Below, one piece after another: positions 44,931 to 56,390 of a stretch of 64,000 nt of DNA. Under the pieces are notes generated by a model, which was given only the letters and a program-made list of their open reading frames with translations, searched no databases and had not been told where the DNA came from. Positions within the stretch are counted from its first letter, which is position 1, and each line of letters begins with the position of its first letter. This stretch comes from Deltaproteobacteria bacterium (lineage in GTDB: Bacteria; JADJOY01). Made by a program: the position numbers and the translations under genes. The stretch is from assembly GCA_016713535.1 (NCBI GenBank), contig JADJOY010000001.1, positions 434,001 through 498,000 of the forward strand, read 5' to 3'.

Positions 44931-46702
44931 TCAGCGCGTCTTGAGTGGCGTGCGGTTCGACGGCAGGCTGACCCAGAAGCACGATCCATGCGGCTCGACC
45001 GGATCGACCCCGGCCCGGCCTCCCATCGCCTCGACGAGGTGCTTCACGATCGAGAGACCGAGCCCGGTGCCGCCCATCTCGCGCGAGCGCCCCGCGTCCA
45101 CGCGGTAGAACCGCTCGAACACACGCAGGCGCTGGTGCGGGGGGATGCCAGGGCCGTCGTCGGCGACCTCGACGCGGACCGCGGCTCCCGCGCGACGCGC
45201 GGTGAGGCGGACGTGGCCGCCCTCGGGCGTGTACTTGATCGCGTTGTCGAGGAGGTTGCCGAGGATGTCCTCGAGGGCGTGCTCGTCGGCCCACACCGAG
45301 CCGACCGGCTCGGTAGGCTCGAGCCAGCGCAGCTCGACGCCCTTGGCGCGCGCGCGCTCGGCGAGCAAGCGCATGGCGCCGCCCGCCGCCTCGGCGACCG
45401 GGATCTCCTGCGGCTCGAGCGGATAGGCGCCGGCCTCGATCTTCGACAGGTCGAGGAGGTCGTCGATGATGCGCCCGAGGCGGGTGGCGCTGCGGACCAT
45501 CGCCTCCAGGAACTCGGGGGCTCTCTCGCGGTCGTCGAGGGCGCCGCCGGCGAGCGTCTCCGCGTTGGCGAGGATCGTCGCGACCGGGGTGCGCAGCTCG
45601 TGCGAGACGTTGGCGACGAAGTCGGAGCGCACCTTCTCGAGGCGGCGGAACTCGGTGACGTCGTGCAAGACCACCACGCACCCCGCGCTGCGCTGGGCGG
45701 TGACGTGGGCGAGGATCATCCGTGGGCGCTCGCCGGCGAGCTGGAACTCGACCGGGGCAGCCGCCGCGCCGCGGTTCGCGGCGGTCACCGCGTCGTCGAG
45801 GGCGGGGATGCGCAGCACCTCGATCAGCGGCCGCCCCGCCGGGAGCTGCGCCTGTCCGGTCAGCTCGAGGGCCGCCCGGTTGGCGAGCGTCACGCGTCCG
45901 TTCGCGTCGAGGGCGAGGACCGGCTCGTTCATGCCCTCGAGCACCGCCTCGACGCGGTTGCGCTCGGCCGCGAGGTCGGCGACCGTCCGCTCGAGGCGCT
46001 CGGCGAGGCGGTTGGATCGAGCCGCCGAGGCCGCCGAGCTCGTCGCCGCTGGCGACGGCGACCCGCGTGTCGGGTTTGCCGGCCGCGATCGCGCCCGCGC
46101 TCTCGACCAGCTCCCGCACCGCGCGCGTCGACCAGTGCGAGGCCAAGGCGCTCATCGCCACCGCGGTGCCGAGCCCCACGGCGCCCGCCACCAGGAGCAG
46201 CCAGCGCAGGCGGTGGACGACCTCGTTCACGTCGTGGAGTGGCAGCGCCACGCGCACCAGCCCCGCGCCGCCTCGGTACGGCACCGCGACGTAGAGCAGG
46301 TCGGTGTGGATCGTGGCGCTGTAGCGCCGCGCCGAGCCGAAGCCGGCGGTGCTCGCGGCGCGCAGCTCGGGGCGGTTGGCGTGGTTCTCGACGGTGGCGA
46401 TCTGGTCCGGGGCGAGCTCCGAGTCGCCGAGCACGACGCCGGCGCGATCGGCGATCGTGACCCGCGCGCCGATCGCCGCGCCGAGGTGATCGGCGATCGG
46501 GTCGAGCCCGTCGATCGTCTCCGGACGGTGGCTCTCGTCGATGGCGACGCTCGCCTGGGTGGCGAGGCGGCGCAGCTCGATCTGCAGCCGGCTCGAGCCA
46601 GCCGGCGAGCTCGCGCTCGAGGACGAGCCCACTCGCCAGCACCACCACCGCGATGAGCGAGACGGAGACCAGGAACAGCTTGCCGCGGATGCCAGGCTTC
46701 AT
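44931..46702 (-). CDS. phoR: Phosphate-regulon sensor histidine kinase PhoR, two one-base insertions
   Basis: Membrane histidine kinase, 589 residues after correction. An N-terminal helix LFLVSVSLIAVVVLASGLVL and a second helix LLLVAGAVGLGTAVAMSALA enclose a periplasmic domain. HAMP (GSINRLAERLERTVADL) and PAS (VLALDANGRVTLANRAAL) domains follow. The phosphorylated His is in FVANVSHELRTPVATIL. N-box NLLDNAIKYTPEGG, DDGPGIP and GGTGLGLSIVKH complete the ATPase domain. The frame breaks near 46597 and 46014; removing one base at each site gives ELAGWLERLQIELRR and GSINRLAERL. Both look like sequence errors. It lies 81 bases after phoB. Confidence 0.9.
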
Positions 46703-46738
46703 GGGCAGGGGCCGATCAGCGTGCGAGTCGATGATCGA

Positions 46739-46763
46739 GCGGCCGACGGAGCGGCCGCGCTCC
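46739..46763. repeat. GGAGCG/CGCTCC-type module between phoB and phoR
   Basis: A reversed copy of the module seen at 1378, 1560, 7238 and 26721: GCGGCCGACGGAGCGGCC then GCGCTCC. It occupies most of the short gap between the two regulatory genes and could affect read-through. Confidence 0.65.
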
Positions 46764-46783
46764 CCGCCACGAGGAGCGGGTGG

Positions 46784-47503
46784 TCAAGCACCCGACTCGG
46801 CCTTGAAGCGGTAGCCGACGCCGCGCAGCGTCTCGACGTAGTCGCCGGCGGCGCCGAGCTTCTCGCGTAGCCGCTTGATGTGGGTGTCGACGGTGCGCGT
46901 GGTCACGTCCGCCTGGATCCCCCACACGTCGTCGAGGAGGCGGTCGCGGGTCTGCACTCGTCCCTTGCGGGTCAGCAGCGTCACCAGCAGCCGGAACTCG
47001 AGGGCCGTGAGAGTGATCTCCTCGTCGCCGACCCAGGTGCGGTGCCCCGGCACGTCGACGCGCAGGAGGCCGAAGCGCAGCTCCTCCTCTTCCTCCTCGT
47101 CGCTGGCGGCCTCGTTGGGGTTGGCGCGGCGCAACACGGCGCGCACCCGCAGCATCAGCTCGCGCAGGCTGAACGGCTTGGCGACGTAGTCGTCGGCGCC
47201 GACCTCGAAGCCGACCACGCGGTCGATCTCGTCGGTCTTCGCGGTGAGCATGATCACCGGTACCTTGCGGGTGCGGGGGTCCTGGCGGAGCTTGCGGCAG
47301 ATCTCCGTGCCCGACATGTCGGGCAACATGAGGTCGAGGAGCACCAGGTCTGGCGCGGGGTCGCGCGTGAGCAGCTCGAGCGCGGCCTTGCCGTTGCGGG
47401 CGCTACGGGTCTCGAAGCCCTCGCGCTCGAGGGTGTATTCGAGGGTGCGCACGAGGTCGGCCTCGTCGTCGACGATCAGGATCCAGCGGGAGAGTGTGGA
47501 CAT
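46784..47503 (-). CDS. phoB: Phosphate-regulon response regulator PhoB
   Basis: OmpR/PhoB-type transcription factor of 239 residues. The receiver domain has the acidic pair in ILIVDDEADL, the phosphorylated Asp57 in LVLLDLMLPD and the conserved Lys in MLTAKTDE. An acidic linker (ASDEEEEEEL) precedes the winged-helix DNA-binding domain, with LTALEFRLLVTLL and the recognition-helix region VTTRTVDTHIKRLREKL. It heads a minus-strand series phoB-phoR-porin-pstB-phoU. A CGTCAC direct repeat 36 bases before the ATG suggests self-regulation. Confidence 0.94.
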   Translation of the reverse strand: MSTLSRWILIVDDEADLVRTLEYTLEREGFETRSARNGKAALELLTRDPAPDLVLLDLMLPDMSGTEICRKLRQDPRTRKVPVIMLTAKTDEIDRVVGFEVGADDYVAKPFSLRELMLRVRAVLRRANPNEAASDEEEEEELRFGLLRVDVPGHRTWVGDEEITLTALEFRLLVTLLTRKGRVQTRDRLLDDVWGIQADVTTRTVDTHIKRLREKLGAAGDYVETLRGVGYRFKAESGA

Positions 47504-47538
47504 GGCGCAGCGAAGGGTGTGCTGTGCCCGTGTCTATC

Positions 47539-47557
47539 ACGTGACGCCAGCGTGACG
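47539..47557 (-). promoter_or_regulatory. Putative Pho box upstream of phoB
   Basis: Minus strand CGTCACGCTGG followed by CGTCACGT: two cores with an 11-base period, nearly identical to the site before the porin. It is 36 bases from the phoB start codon. Confidence 0.6.
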
Positions 47558-47597
47558 AAGGGGGAGATTCCCGGTGGCGGCCGTCCTCGGGGGGCCT

Positions 47598-48013
47598 CTC
47601 GTACAGCGATGGAGCGGACCGGCGACGCCGCGCGGACGCGTATCGCCGGCCCGGCAGGAGCCGGGCCCTCCGACGGGACTCGGCCCATGGCGCGTCGCAG
47701 CGAGCCTGTGATGCGATCGAGCGCGAGCGAAGCGCCGCGGGGGGCGGAGCCCCCGCTACGAAAACCCTCGCAGCAACGGGGGGCGATCCCCCGTCGCCGG
47801 GCCGACGCGGCTTCCGGGAGCAACCCAGAGAAAGCGATTCACAGCCTCAGAGCGACGCCACAGGCGCAGCGAGTGCCTCGGGGGTGGCTGCAAACCGTGA
47901 TCGACGGACCGTGGACGAAACGCCGACGCGTATCGCCGGCTCGGCAGGAGCGCCAACGGCGCGAGGGCCCTCCGACGGGGCGGGGGCTCGAAAAGCCCCC
48001 CGAGAAACCCAGC
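47598..48013. repeat. Repeat mosaic upstream of the phoB promoter region
   Basis: No gene. At 47641-47674 is a TATCGCCGGC...GCCCTCCGAC module with stem GGCCCGG/CCGGGCC and loop CAGGAG. At 47719-47850 is copy B of the long repeat, ending GATTCACAGCCTCAG as in copy A at 20868-21000. At about 47927-47985 a second, longer TATCGCCGGC module and a GGGGGCT/AGCCCCC hairpin adjoin the stop of the NAD-kinase-like gene. Confidence 0.7.
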
Positions 48014-48901
48014 TCAGCTCGCCTTCGGCCGCACCACCCGGGTGACGGCGGTGTCGAGGGAGACCTCGGCGACCGTGCCGGGCGGGAAGTCGTAGCGGAA
48101 CTCGGCGAGGCTGTCGCACGCCACCACGCCGTGGGTGTCGTTGTTCGAGACGATCCGCGCCACCTCGCCGTCACGCACCGTGAGCTCGGTGATCCGGTTG
48201 TGCTTGGCGTGTGGCGAGGGCTCGCGCGCCAGCACCCGCAGCACCCGCTCGGTGCGCTTGAACGGCTGGCCGCCGCGGTAGCGAGCGGCGCTCAGGTACC
48301 AGCCGGTCGAGCCGGCGCCGTTCACGACCAGGGTCCCCGAGCCGCGGTGGGTGGTCTCGCTGCCATCGAGGGTGAGCAGGTTGTAGCTCGCGAACGCCGA
48401 CTCGCGCTCGCCGAAGAAGCACTCGGTGATCGCGGGCTCGATGACGCGGCCGTCGAGAGTGGTGCGGATGCGCGGCCATTCCTCGACGTCGACGGCGTCG
48501 CTCTCGAGCGCGCGCACCAGCCCGTCGAGGCCGGTGCTGGAGAAGCCGAGCAGCACGCCTTCGCTGCCCACCGGGTCCGAGTTGAGGCCGAGGATCGGCG
48601 CCTCGGCGTAGTGCGCGACGTAGGTGAAGTGGTTGTCGCCACCCAGCGCGATCACCAGGTCGGCGTCGCCGGTCGCTTCCTTCGAGAGCTGGTTTCGGTG
48701 CACCACGTGCGCGCGCGGGAAGAGCCGTGCGACGGCCGCCAGGCAAGCCTTCTGGCGCTCGTGGGAGGCGAGGATGCGCTCCGCGTCGACGTTGCGGCTG
48801 CGGTAGATGGAGAGCATCTCCACCTGTGTGCGGTTGTAGCGGTGAGTGTCGTACTCGAGCGCCGTGAGCTTGGGCGCGAGCACCACGCGGTCGAGCTTCA
48901 T
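48014..48901 (-). CDS. NAD-kinase-like protein with GGDNHF motif
   Basis: A 295-residue protein of the NAD/diacylglycerol-kinase fold. The key loop reads VIALGGDNHFTYVAHY, where most NAD kinases have GGDGT; the catalytic Asp is kept. APILGLNSDPVGSEGVLLGF matches the next NAD-kinase element. TLVVNGAGSTGWYLSAARY resembles the conserved region that contacts the nucleotide. It may phosphorylate NAD or another substrate. ATG 48901 overlaps the stop of the preceding gene (ATGA), so both are made from one message. Confidence 0.75.
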   Translation of the reverse strand: MKLDRVVLAPKLTALEYDTHRYNRTQVEMLSIYRSRNVDAERILASHERQKACLAAVARLFPRAHVVHRNQLSKEATGDADLVIALGGDNHFTYVAHYAEAPILGLNSDPVGSEGVLLGFSSTGLDGLVRALESDAVDVEEWPRIRTTLDGRVIEPAITECFFGERESAFASYNLLTLDGSETTHRGSGTLVVNGAGSTGWYLSAARYRGGQPFKRTERVLRVLAREPSPHAKHNRITELTVRDGEVARIVSNNDTHGVVACDSLAEFRYDFPPGTVAEVSLDTAVTRVVRPKAS

Positions 48902-50634
48902 TCGAGGTCGTCCGTGGGCGGGGATTCGCCCGTGGCGGCGCCGGTGCCGAGCGCGTGCGGTGTCGCGCTCCCCGTTCGATCCGGTGTCGCCACGACCGCG
49001 CTCGGCCCGAGTGCTTCGAGCTCGGCGTCGAGCGACGCCATGCGCGCTGGGTCGCGGGACTCGGCGACGTGGATGCGCTCGCGCAGGAACAAGCGCATGG
49101 TCTCGCGGTGGCGCGGCTCGAACTCGGCGAGGATCTCGGCGATGGGGCGGTCGGGGTCGGCGAAGCCGCCCACCGTGCCGACGCCCTGCTCGCCGCCCTG
49201 AAACAGGCGCTTGGCGGCATTCGCGACCCCCGAGCCGAAGGCCGCGATGCCGCGGCCCAGGCTCGAGAGGAAGTCGTCGCCGCCGCCGGAGGGAGGGGCG
49301 GACTGCCCGGCGGCCGACGGAGGCGCGCTCGAGCCGACCGCGGAGCCCGCGTCGGCGGCACCTTGCCCGAGGCGCAAGACGCTCTCGAGACCGGCGATGG
49401 CGAGCTGGCCCGCCACGTCGAGGCTCACGTTGCCCATCTTGAGGAGGTGTCCGAGCGGGAGCTGGAAGGCCGAGACGAGGGCGCTGTTCTTGTCGATCGT
49501 GGGGCGGAAGAGGTCGCCGGTGAAGGGTGCGTTCATCTCGGTGCCGGTCTCGGCGACGGTGACGCTCACCACGCCGGTCTGGATCTTGGCGTCCGTCGCC
49601 TTCACGTCGAGCAGCGCGTGGATCCAGTTGCCGCCCAGCGCCGCGCCGCCGCTGCCGGCGGTGTAGGGATCGATCGTGCGCAGGTCGAAGCCGGTGATCG
49701 CGCCGAGCAGAGTGATCGAGGGCTCGTCGCGCCACGGCTCGGCCCACGCGCGGACGTGCAGCCAGCCGGGGTGCTCGGGCTGCGCGATGCGGCCGTCGAG
49801 GGTCACGTCGGTGAGCGGGTTCGCGTACGGCGCCCCGAGGTACTGGAAGTCGCGCACCTCGGCGGTCACGTCGGTGATCGAGAGGTGGACCGGCGCGACC
49901 GCGTCCGAGAGCGGATCGTCGTAGATCAGCGTGCCGTGCTCGAGGCGCGCGTGGCGCAGGTAGAAGAGCGCGGCGGGAGGGTTTGCCGGCTCTCCCCCCG
50001 CGGAGGCTGCGGCGGGGCGTGACACCGGCGGCGGCAGCGGCGCCAGCTTGGCGGGATTCGGCTTCTGCATCCCGAGCAGCGCCTGGATGTTGGTCCAGCC
50101 CGGCTCGAGGAGACGCGCCCGGAACACGGGCTCGTCGATGCGGACGTCGTCGACCGGGTAGGGCGGCGCGATCACCTTGCCCAGCTCGACCGTGCCCTCG
50201 ACGGTCTTGACCGTGAGCACCGGCGCCCGATCGCCACCCTCGGCACGGCTCACCTCGAGCCCCTCGACCACCACGTGCCCGGAGAGCAGCGCCGCGGTGA
50301 GCGACCGCGCGCGGATCGGTCCCTTGATCTGGGGGATCTCGAGGTGGATTCCCGTGGCGTGAAGCTCGAGCGGGAAGAGCTCCAGGTGGATCGAGTCCGC
50401 GCTCAGCGAGCCGCCGACGAGCGGTCCGATCCGCGGCAGCACCTGTGCGACCAGCAGCGCATCGCGCGCCAGCGCCGCGATCAGCAGCGTGGCCAGGACC
50501 AGCCCGAAGGCGCCGAGGAGCGCCCGGCCGATGATGCGCGAGGTGCGGCGGGGTGCGCGATCCGGGGTGGGCGCGGCCCCTCCCGCGGTGCCCGCTGGCG
50601 ATGGCGTGGCGGGGGTGCTCGGTAGGTCGCTCAT
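48898..50634 (-). CDS. AsmA/DUF748-like envelope protein
   Basis: A 578-residue protein with one N-terminal membrane helix, IIGRALLGAFGLVLATLLIAAL, near residues 35-56. The periplasmic part begins LVGGSLSADSIHLELFPLELHATGIHLE and continues through LTAALLSGHVVVEGLEVSRA, typical of AsmA/DUF748 beta-groove proteins. A low-complexity Ala/Ser/Pro/Gly stretch lies near 440-475. The C-terminal part (PIAEILAEFEPRHRETMRLFLRERIHV) is helical. Such proteins are associated with phospholipid transport or outer-membrane maintenance. It diverges from acnA. Confidence 0.75.
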   Translation of the reverse strand: MSDLPSTPATPSPAGTAGGAAPTPDRAPRRTSRIIGRALLGAFGLVLATLLIAALARDALLVAQVLPRIGPLVGGSLSADSIHLELFPLELHATGIHLEIPQIKGPIRARSLTAALLSGHVVVEGLEVSRAEGGDRAPVLTVKTVEGTVELGKVIAPPYPVDDVRIDEPVFRARLLEPGWTNIQALLGMQKPNPAKLAPLPPPVSRPAAASAGGEPANPPAALFYLRHARLEHGTLIYDDPLSDAVAPVHLSITDVTAEVRDFQYLGAPYANPLTDVTLDGRIAQPEHPGWLHVRAWAEPWRDEPSITLLGAITGFDLRTIDPYTAGSGGAALGGNWIHALLDVKATDAKIQTGVVSVTVAETGTEMNAPFTGDLFRPTIDKNSALVSAFQLPLGHLLKMGNVSLDVAGQLAIAGLESVLRLGQGAADAGSAVGSSAPPSAAGQSAPPSGGGDDFLSSLGRGIAAFGSGVANAAKRLFQGGEQGVGTVGGFADPDRPIAEILAEFEPRHRETMRLFLRERIHVAESRDPARMASLDAELEALGPSAVVATPDRTGSATPHALGTGAATGESPPTDDLE

Positions 50635-50708
50635 GACGTCGCGCTGGCGCGGTCCGCGCTCGTCGCGCGAACCTCGGCCCGGGAGGCGGATTTGGGCCGC
50701 GCGACTCT

Positions 50709-50714
50709 TATAAT
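50709..50714 (+). promoter_or_regulatory. Candidate -10 element for acnA
   Basis: A perfect TATAAT at 50709-50714 in otherwise GC-rich sequence, 122 bases before the acnA ATG. No convincing -35 hexamer is found 16-18 bases upstream (GCGGAT/TTTGGG region), so the promoter may depend on an activator. It lies in the 202-base divergent spacer. Confidence 0.4.
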
Positions 50715-50836
50715 ATGCGCCCCTTCTCCTGCCTCGCTCGGTGGATCCGGCCGCTTCGCATCGCCGCGAGGGGAGAGCCACATCCGCCCTTGGCTCCGCT
50801 CCGTTCGATCCCCGTCCCACCGTGAGGAGACCCCCG

Positions 50837-53560
<2,724 letters not shown>

Positions 53561-53593
53561 TCCGGGCGGCGGTCCGGGCGGATCGGATCGGGA

Positions 53594-53677
53594 ATGCCAC
53601 GCGCGGGGTGGGTCGTGCTCGGGGTGGTCGTGGTGGCGGTGGTGATCGCCGCCACGATGATCCTGGTCACGCCCTGA
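53594..53677 (+). CDS. Possible 27-residue single-helix membrane peptide
   Basis: ATG 53594 to TGA 53677 encodes MPRAGWVVLGVVVVAVVIAA followed by TMILVTP, almost entirely one membrane helix after a basic start. The Shine-Dalgarno (GGATCGGG) is weak. It lies 33 bases after acnA. A chance GC-rich frame is possible. The rest of 53561-53778 shows nothing else. Confidence 0.3.
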   Translation: MPRAGWVVLGVVVVAVVIAATMILVTP

Positions 53678-53778
53678 GCGCGCGGTGTTGCCGCACGGCT
53701 CTTGACCGATTCGTGCCCGCCACCTAGAACGGTCTTGGGGGCGGGTGAGTGGGTCGCCCCGGTTGGGAGCGCGGGTCG

Positions 53779-55071
53779 ATGCGTCGATGCCTGCTCCGTG
53801 TGATCCGGGTGCTGAGCGCGTTCCTCGCGCTCGTCGGCGTTCGCCCCGCGACCGCCAGCGACTTCAACTACGCCGACGTGTTCCCCGGCGATCGCGCCGC
53901 CGGCATGGGCGGCGCCTACACCGCGATCGCGAACGACGCCACCGGCACCTATTACAACCCCGCCGGGCTGGTCTACGCGCCGTACGCGAGCGTGTCGGTC
54001 TCGGCGAACGCGTTCGCCTGGCGGAACCAGACGCTCCGCGACTCCTTCTTCGGCGAAGACGTCGAGTTCGAGAGCTCGGCCTTCTATCCCTCGGCGGTCG
54101 CGTCGGCCATCAAGCTGCAGGATCACCCCGAGGTCGCGTTCGGGTTCTCGGTCGTGGTCCCGCACGCCATCAGCGCGAGCAGCAAGCAGCTCTATCGCCC
54201 CGACCTCTACGAGGGCATCGACACCCAGATCGGCTCGGACTTCGAGACGACCCTGACGACGTATCAGCTCGGGCCGAGCGCCGCGCTCAGCCTCGGCCCG
54301 TCGCTCTCGGTCGGGATCACGCTCTACGGAATCTACGGTTCCAGCTCGAGCCGCATCGGGTTCACCACCCAGCAGACGCTCGAGGGACCCGACGGCGTGC
54401 CGCTCGTGACCGACTTCCGGTTCCAGAGCACCGAAGACCAAAGCCTCGGCTTCGCCAGCATCCTGGGGGTGCTGTGGTCGCCGGCCGATGGCGTGGAGCT
54501 CGGGCTCGCGCTTCGGCCCCCGGGTTACCAGCATCACGAGGCCACGGTGCGCACCACCGTGCTCGCGCTCAGCGACGATGGGGTGCTGGTGCCGAATCCG
54601 GATTTCGGCGAGGCCCAGGACATCGAGTTCGACGAGGGCGCGCCGGTGAGCCTCACGCCGGGAGTCGCGTGGCAGGCACTCGACCGCCTGTTGGTGAGCG
54701 TCGAGATGTCGTGGTTCGCAGGTCGTAGCTTCCACGTCGCCGGGACACCCGTGAGCCGCGAATCGACCTGGAACCTGAACGCTGGCGCCGAGTACCGGGT
54801 GCTGGACGAGGTCCCGGTACGGATCGGCTTCTTCACCAACCGCACCTCTTCGCCCGCGCCCAAGCCGGGCGATACCCGATTCCTCGATCACGTCTCGGAC
54901 TACGGCTTCACCTTCGGCGCCGCCTACGTGGTCTCGTATGCGGAGGTCTCGGCCGGGCTGCGCATGTCGTGGGGAGACGGCGCCAGCGGTTCGCTGACCG
55001 ACGCCTCGCAGGTCGTGGACGTGGACGCCGACGCGCCCGTGGTCTTCATCGGATCCGGCTACAAGTTCTGA
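53779..55071 (+). CDS. FadL/TodX-family outer-membrane protein, first paralogue
   Basis: A 430-residue outer-membrane transporter of the OMPP1/FadL family, which passes fatty acids, aromatics or other hydrophobic compounds. Signal peptide MRRCLLRVIRVLSAFLALVG VRPATA. The mature opening DFNYADVFPGDRAAGMGGAYTAIANDATGTYYNPAGL includes the family NPAGL motif. The C-terminus FIGSGYKF ends in Phe. ATG 53779 is preferred over an upstream GTG because it begins the signal peptide. The next gene starts 20 bases after its stop and shares the same opening. Confidence 0.85.
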   Translation: MRRCLLRVIRVLSAFLALVGVRPATASDFNYADVFPGDRAAGMGGAYTAIANDATGTYYNPAGLVYAPYASVSVSANAFAWRNQTLRDSFFGEDVEFESSAFYPSAVASAIKLQDHPEVAFGFSVVVPHAISASSKQLYRPDLYEGIDTQIGSDFETTLTTYQLGPSAALSLGPSLSVGITLYGIYGSSSSRIGFTTQQTLEGPDGVPLVTDFRFQSTEDQSLGFASILGVLWSPADGVELGLALRPPGYQHHEATVRTTVLALSDDGVLVPNPDFGEAQDIEFDEGAPVSLTPGVAWQALDRLLVSVEMSWFAGRSFHVAGTPVSRESTWNLNAGAEYRVLDEVPVRIGFFTNRTSSPAPKPGDTRFLDHVSDYGFTFGAAYVVSYAEVSAGLRMSWGDGASGSLTDASQVVDVDADAPVVFIGSGYKF

Positions 55072-55091
55072 ACGATCGGAGGCGGCTGCAG

Positions 55092-56390
55092 ATGCCAGGT
55101 GGGTTCGCGATCGCGGTTCGGCGCGGCTTGGGGGGCCTGACCGTGTTCCTCGCCCTCGTGTGGCTCGGCCATGGCCGGGCTTCGGCCGGCGTCAACACCT
55201 ACGCCGACGTGTTCCCGGGGGACCGCGCAGCCGGCCTCGGCGGTGCCTACGTGGCGCTCTCCGAGGACGGCAGCGGCGCCTACTACAACCCGGCCGGATT
55301 GGTGCGGATCCGGTTCGCGGACGTGTCGCTGTCGGCGAGCGCCTACCAGTACCAGAGCCTCACCGCGGATCAGGCCTTCTTCGGCCGCGACTGGACCCGC
55401 CGCGGCGGGCTCTTCGTGCCCACCAGCTTCGGCGCGATCCGCCGCTTCGGCGACGTGGCCGTCGGCCTCTCGATCGCCGTGCCCGAGGCCTACGACCTGC
55501 GCACCAGCACCGTCTATCGCGCCGTCGAGATCTCGGGGTTCCCGTTCGATCTCGATCACGACTTCAAGGACGCCGGCCAGACCTACGACGTCGGACCGAC
55601 GTTCGCGTGGGCGATCACACCCGAGCTCTCGGTGGGCGCGACGGTCTACTACGTGTACGGCACCCGCGACCGTTCCAGCTTCTTCAAGATCATCGACTCG
55701 ACCGACCCGAGCTTCGTGCCGGGGGTGAGCTTCGCCACCAGCGAGGAGACGGTGACCGGCTTCACCGGCTCGCTCGGCGTGCTGTGGGAGCCCGACCCCT
55801 GCTGGCGCCTCGGCCTGCGCATCCGGCCACCCGCCGACCTTCACCACTTCCGCAAGTCGCAGGAATCGGAGTTCCTCGGCCTGACCGATCCCCTCGGCCT
55901 GGTGCCGACGTTCGAGACCCCGGCGATCCTGAACAAGGGTTTCACGGAAGGCGTTCCCGGCAACGCAACGCTCGGTGGGGCGTGGATGCCGAGCGACGAG
56001 CTCACGGTGTCGATCGACGTCTCCTATTTTCTCGAGGAGGACTATCCCGGCTTCGTCACGCCGGTGCGCCGCGAGCCGACCTGGAACGTGAGCGCGGGTG
56101 CCGAGTACTACGTTCACCCGAGGGTGCCGCTCCGGCTGGGCTTCTACACCAACAACTCGTCCGCACCCGACGTCCAGGCGGGCGTCTCCGGACAACGCGA
56201 GAAGACCGACTTCTACGGCTTCACCTTCGGCGCCAACTGGGTCTCCGAGCACACCGAGCTCGGCCTCGGCCTGCGCCAGGGGTTCGCGGTGGGCAAGATG
56301 CTCGCGGCGACGGTCGAGAGCGAGGCGCCGGTGTCCGACGTCCACGGCACCGAGACCGCGGTGTTCCTGGCGTCGCGCTACAAGTTCTGA
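55092..56390 (+). CDS. FadL/TodX-family outer-membrane protein, second paralogue
   Basis: A 432-residue tandem paralogue. Signal peptide ...LTVFLALVWLGHGRASA, then VNTYADVFPGDRAAGLGGAY and YYNPAGL as in its neighbour. The two share the order of blocks (LGVLW, LGLALRPP/LGLRIRPP, TWNxxAGAEY, YGFTFGA) and end GYKF / RYKF. A recent local duplication followed by divergence is likely. The stop overlaps the 3' end of the converging aminotransferase gene by 13 bases. Confidence 0.85.
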   Translation: MPGGFAIAVRRGLGGLTVFLALVWLGHGRASAGVNTYADVFPGDRAAGLGGAYVALSEDGSGAYYNPAGLVRIRFADVSLSASAYQYQSLTADQAFFGRDWTRRGGLFVPTSFGAIRRFGDVAVGLSIAVPEAYDLRTSTVYRAVEISGFPFDLDHDFKDAGQTYDVGPTFAWAITPELSVGATVYYVYGTRDRSSFFKIIDSTDPSFVPGVSFATSEETVTGFTGSLGVLWEPDPCWRLGLRIRPPADLHHFRKSQESEFLGLTDPLGLVPTFETPAILNKGFTEGVPGNATLGGAWMPSDELTVSIDVSYFLEEDYPGFVTPVRREPTWNVSAGAEYYVHPRVPLRLGFYTNNSSAPDVQAGVSGQREKTDFYGFTFGANWVSEHTELGLGLRQGFAVGKMLAATVESEAPVSDVHGTETAVFLASRYKF

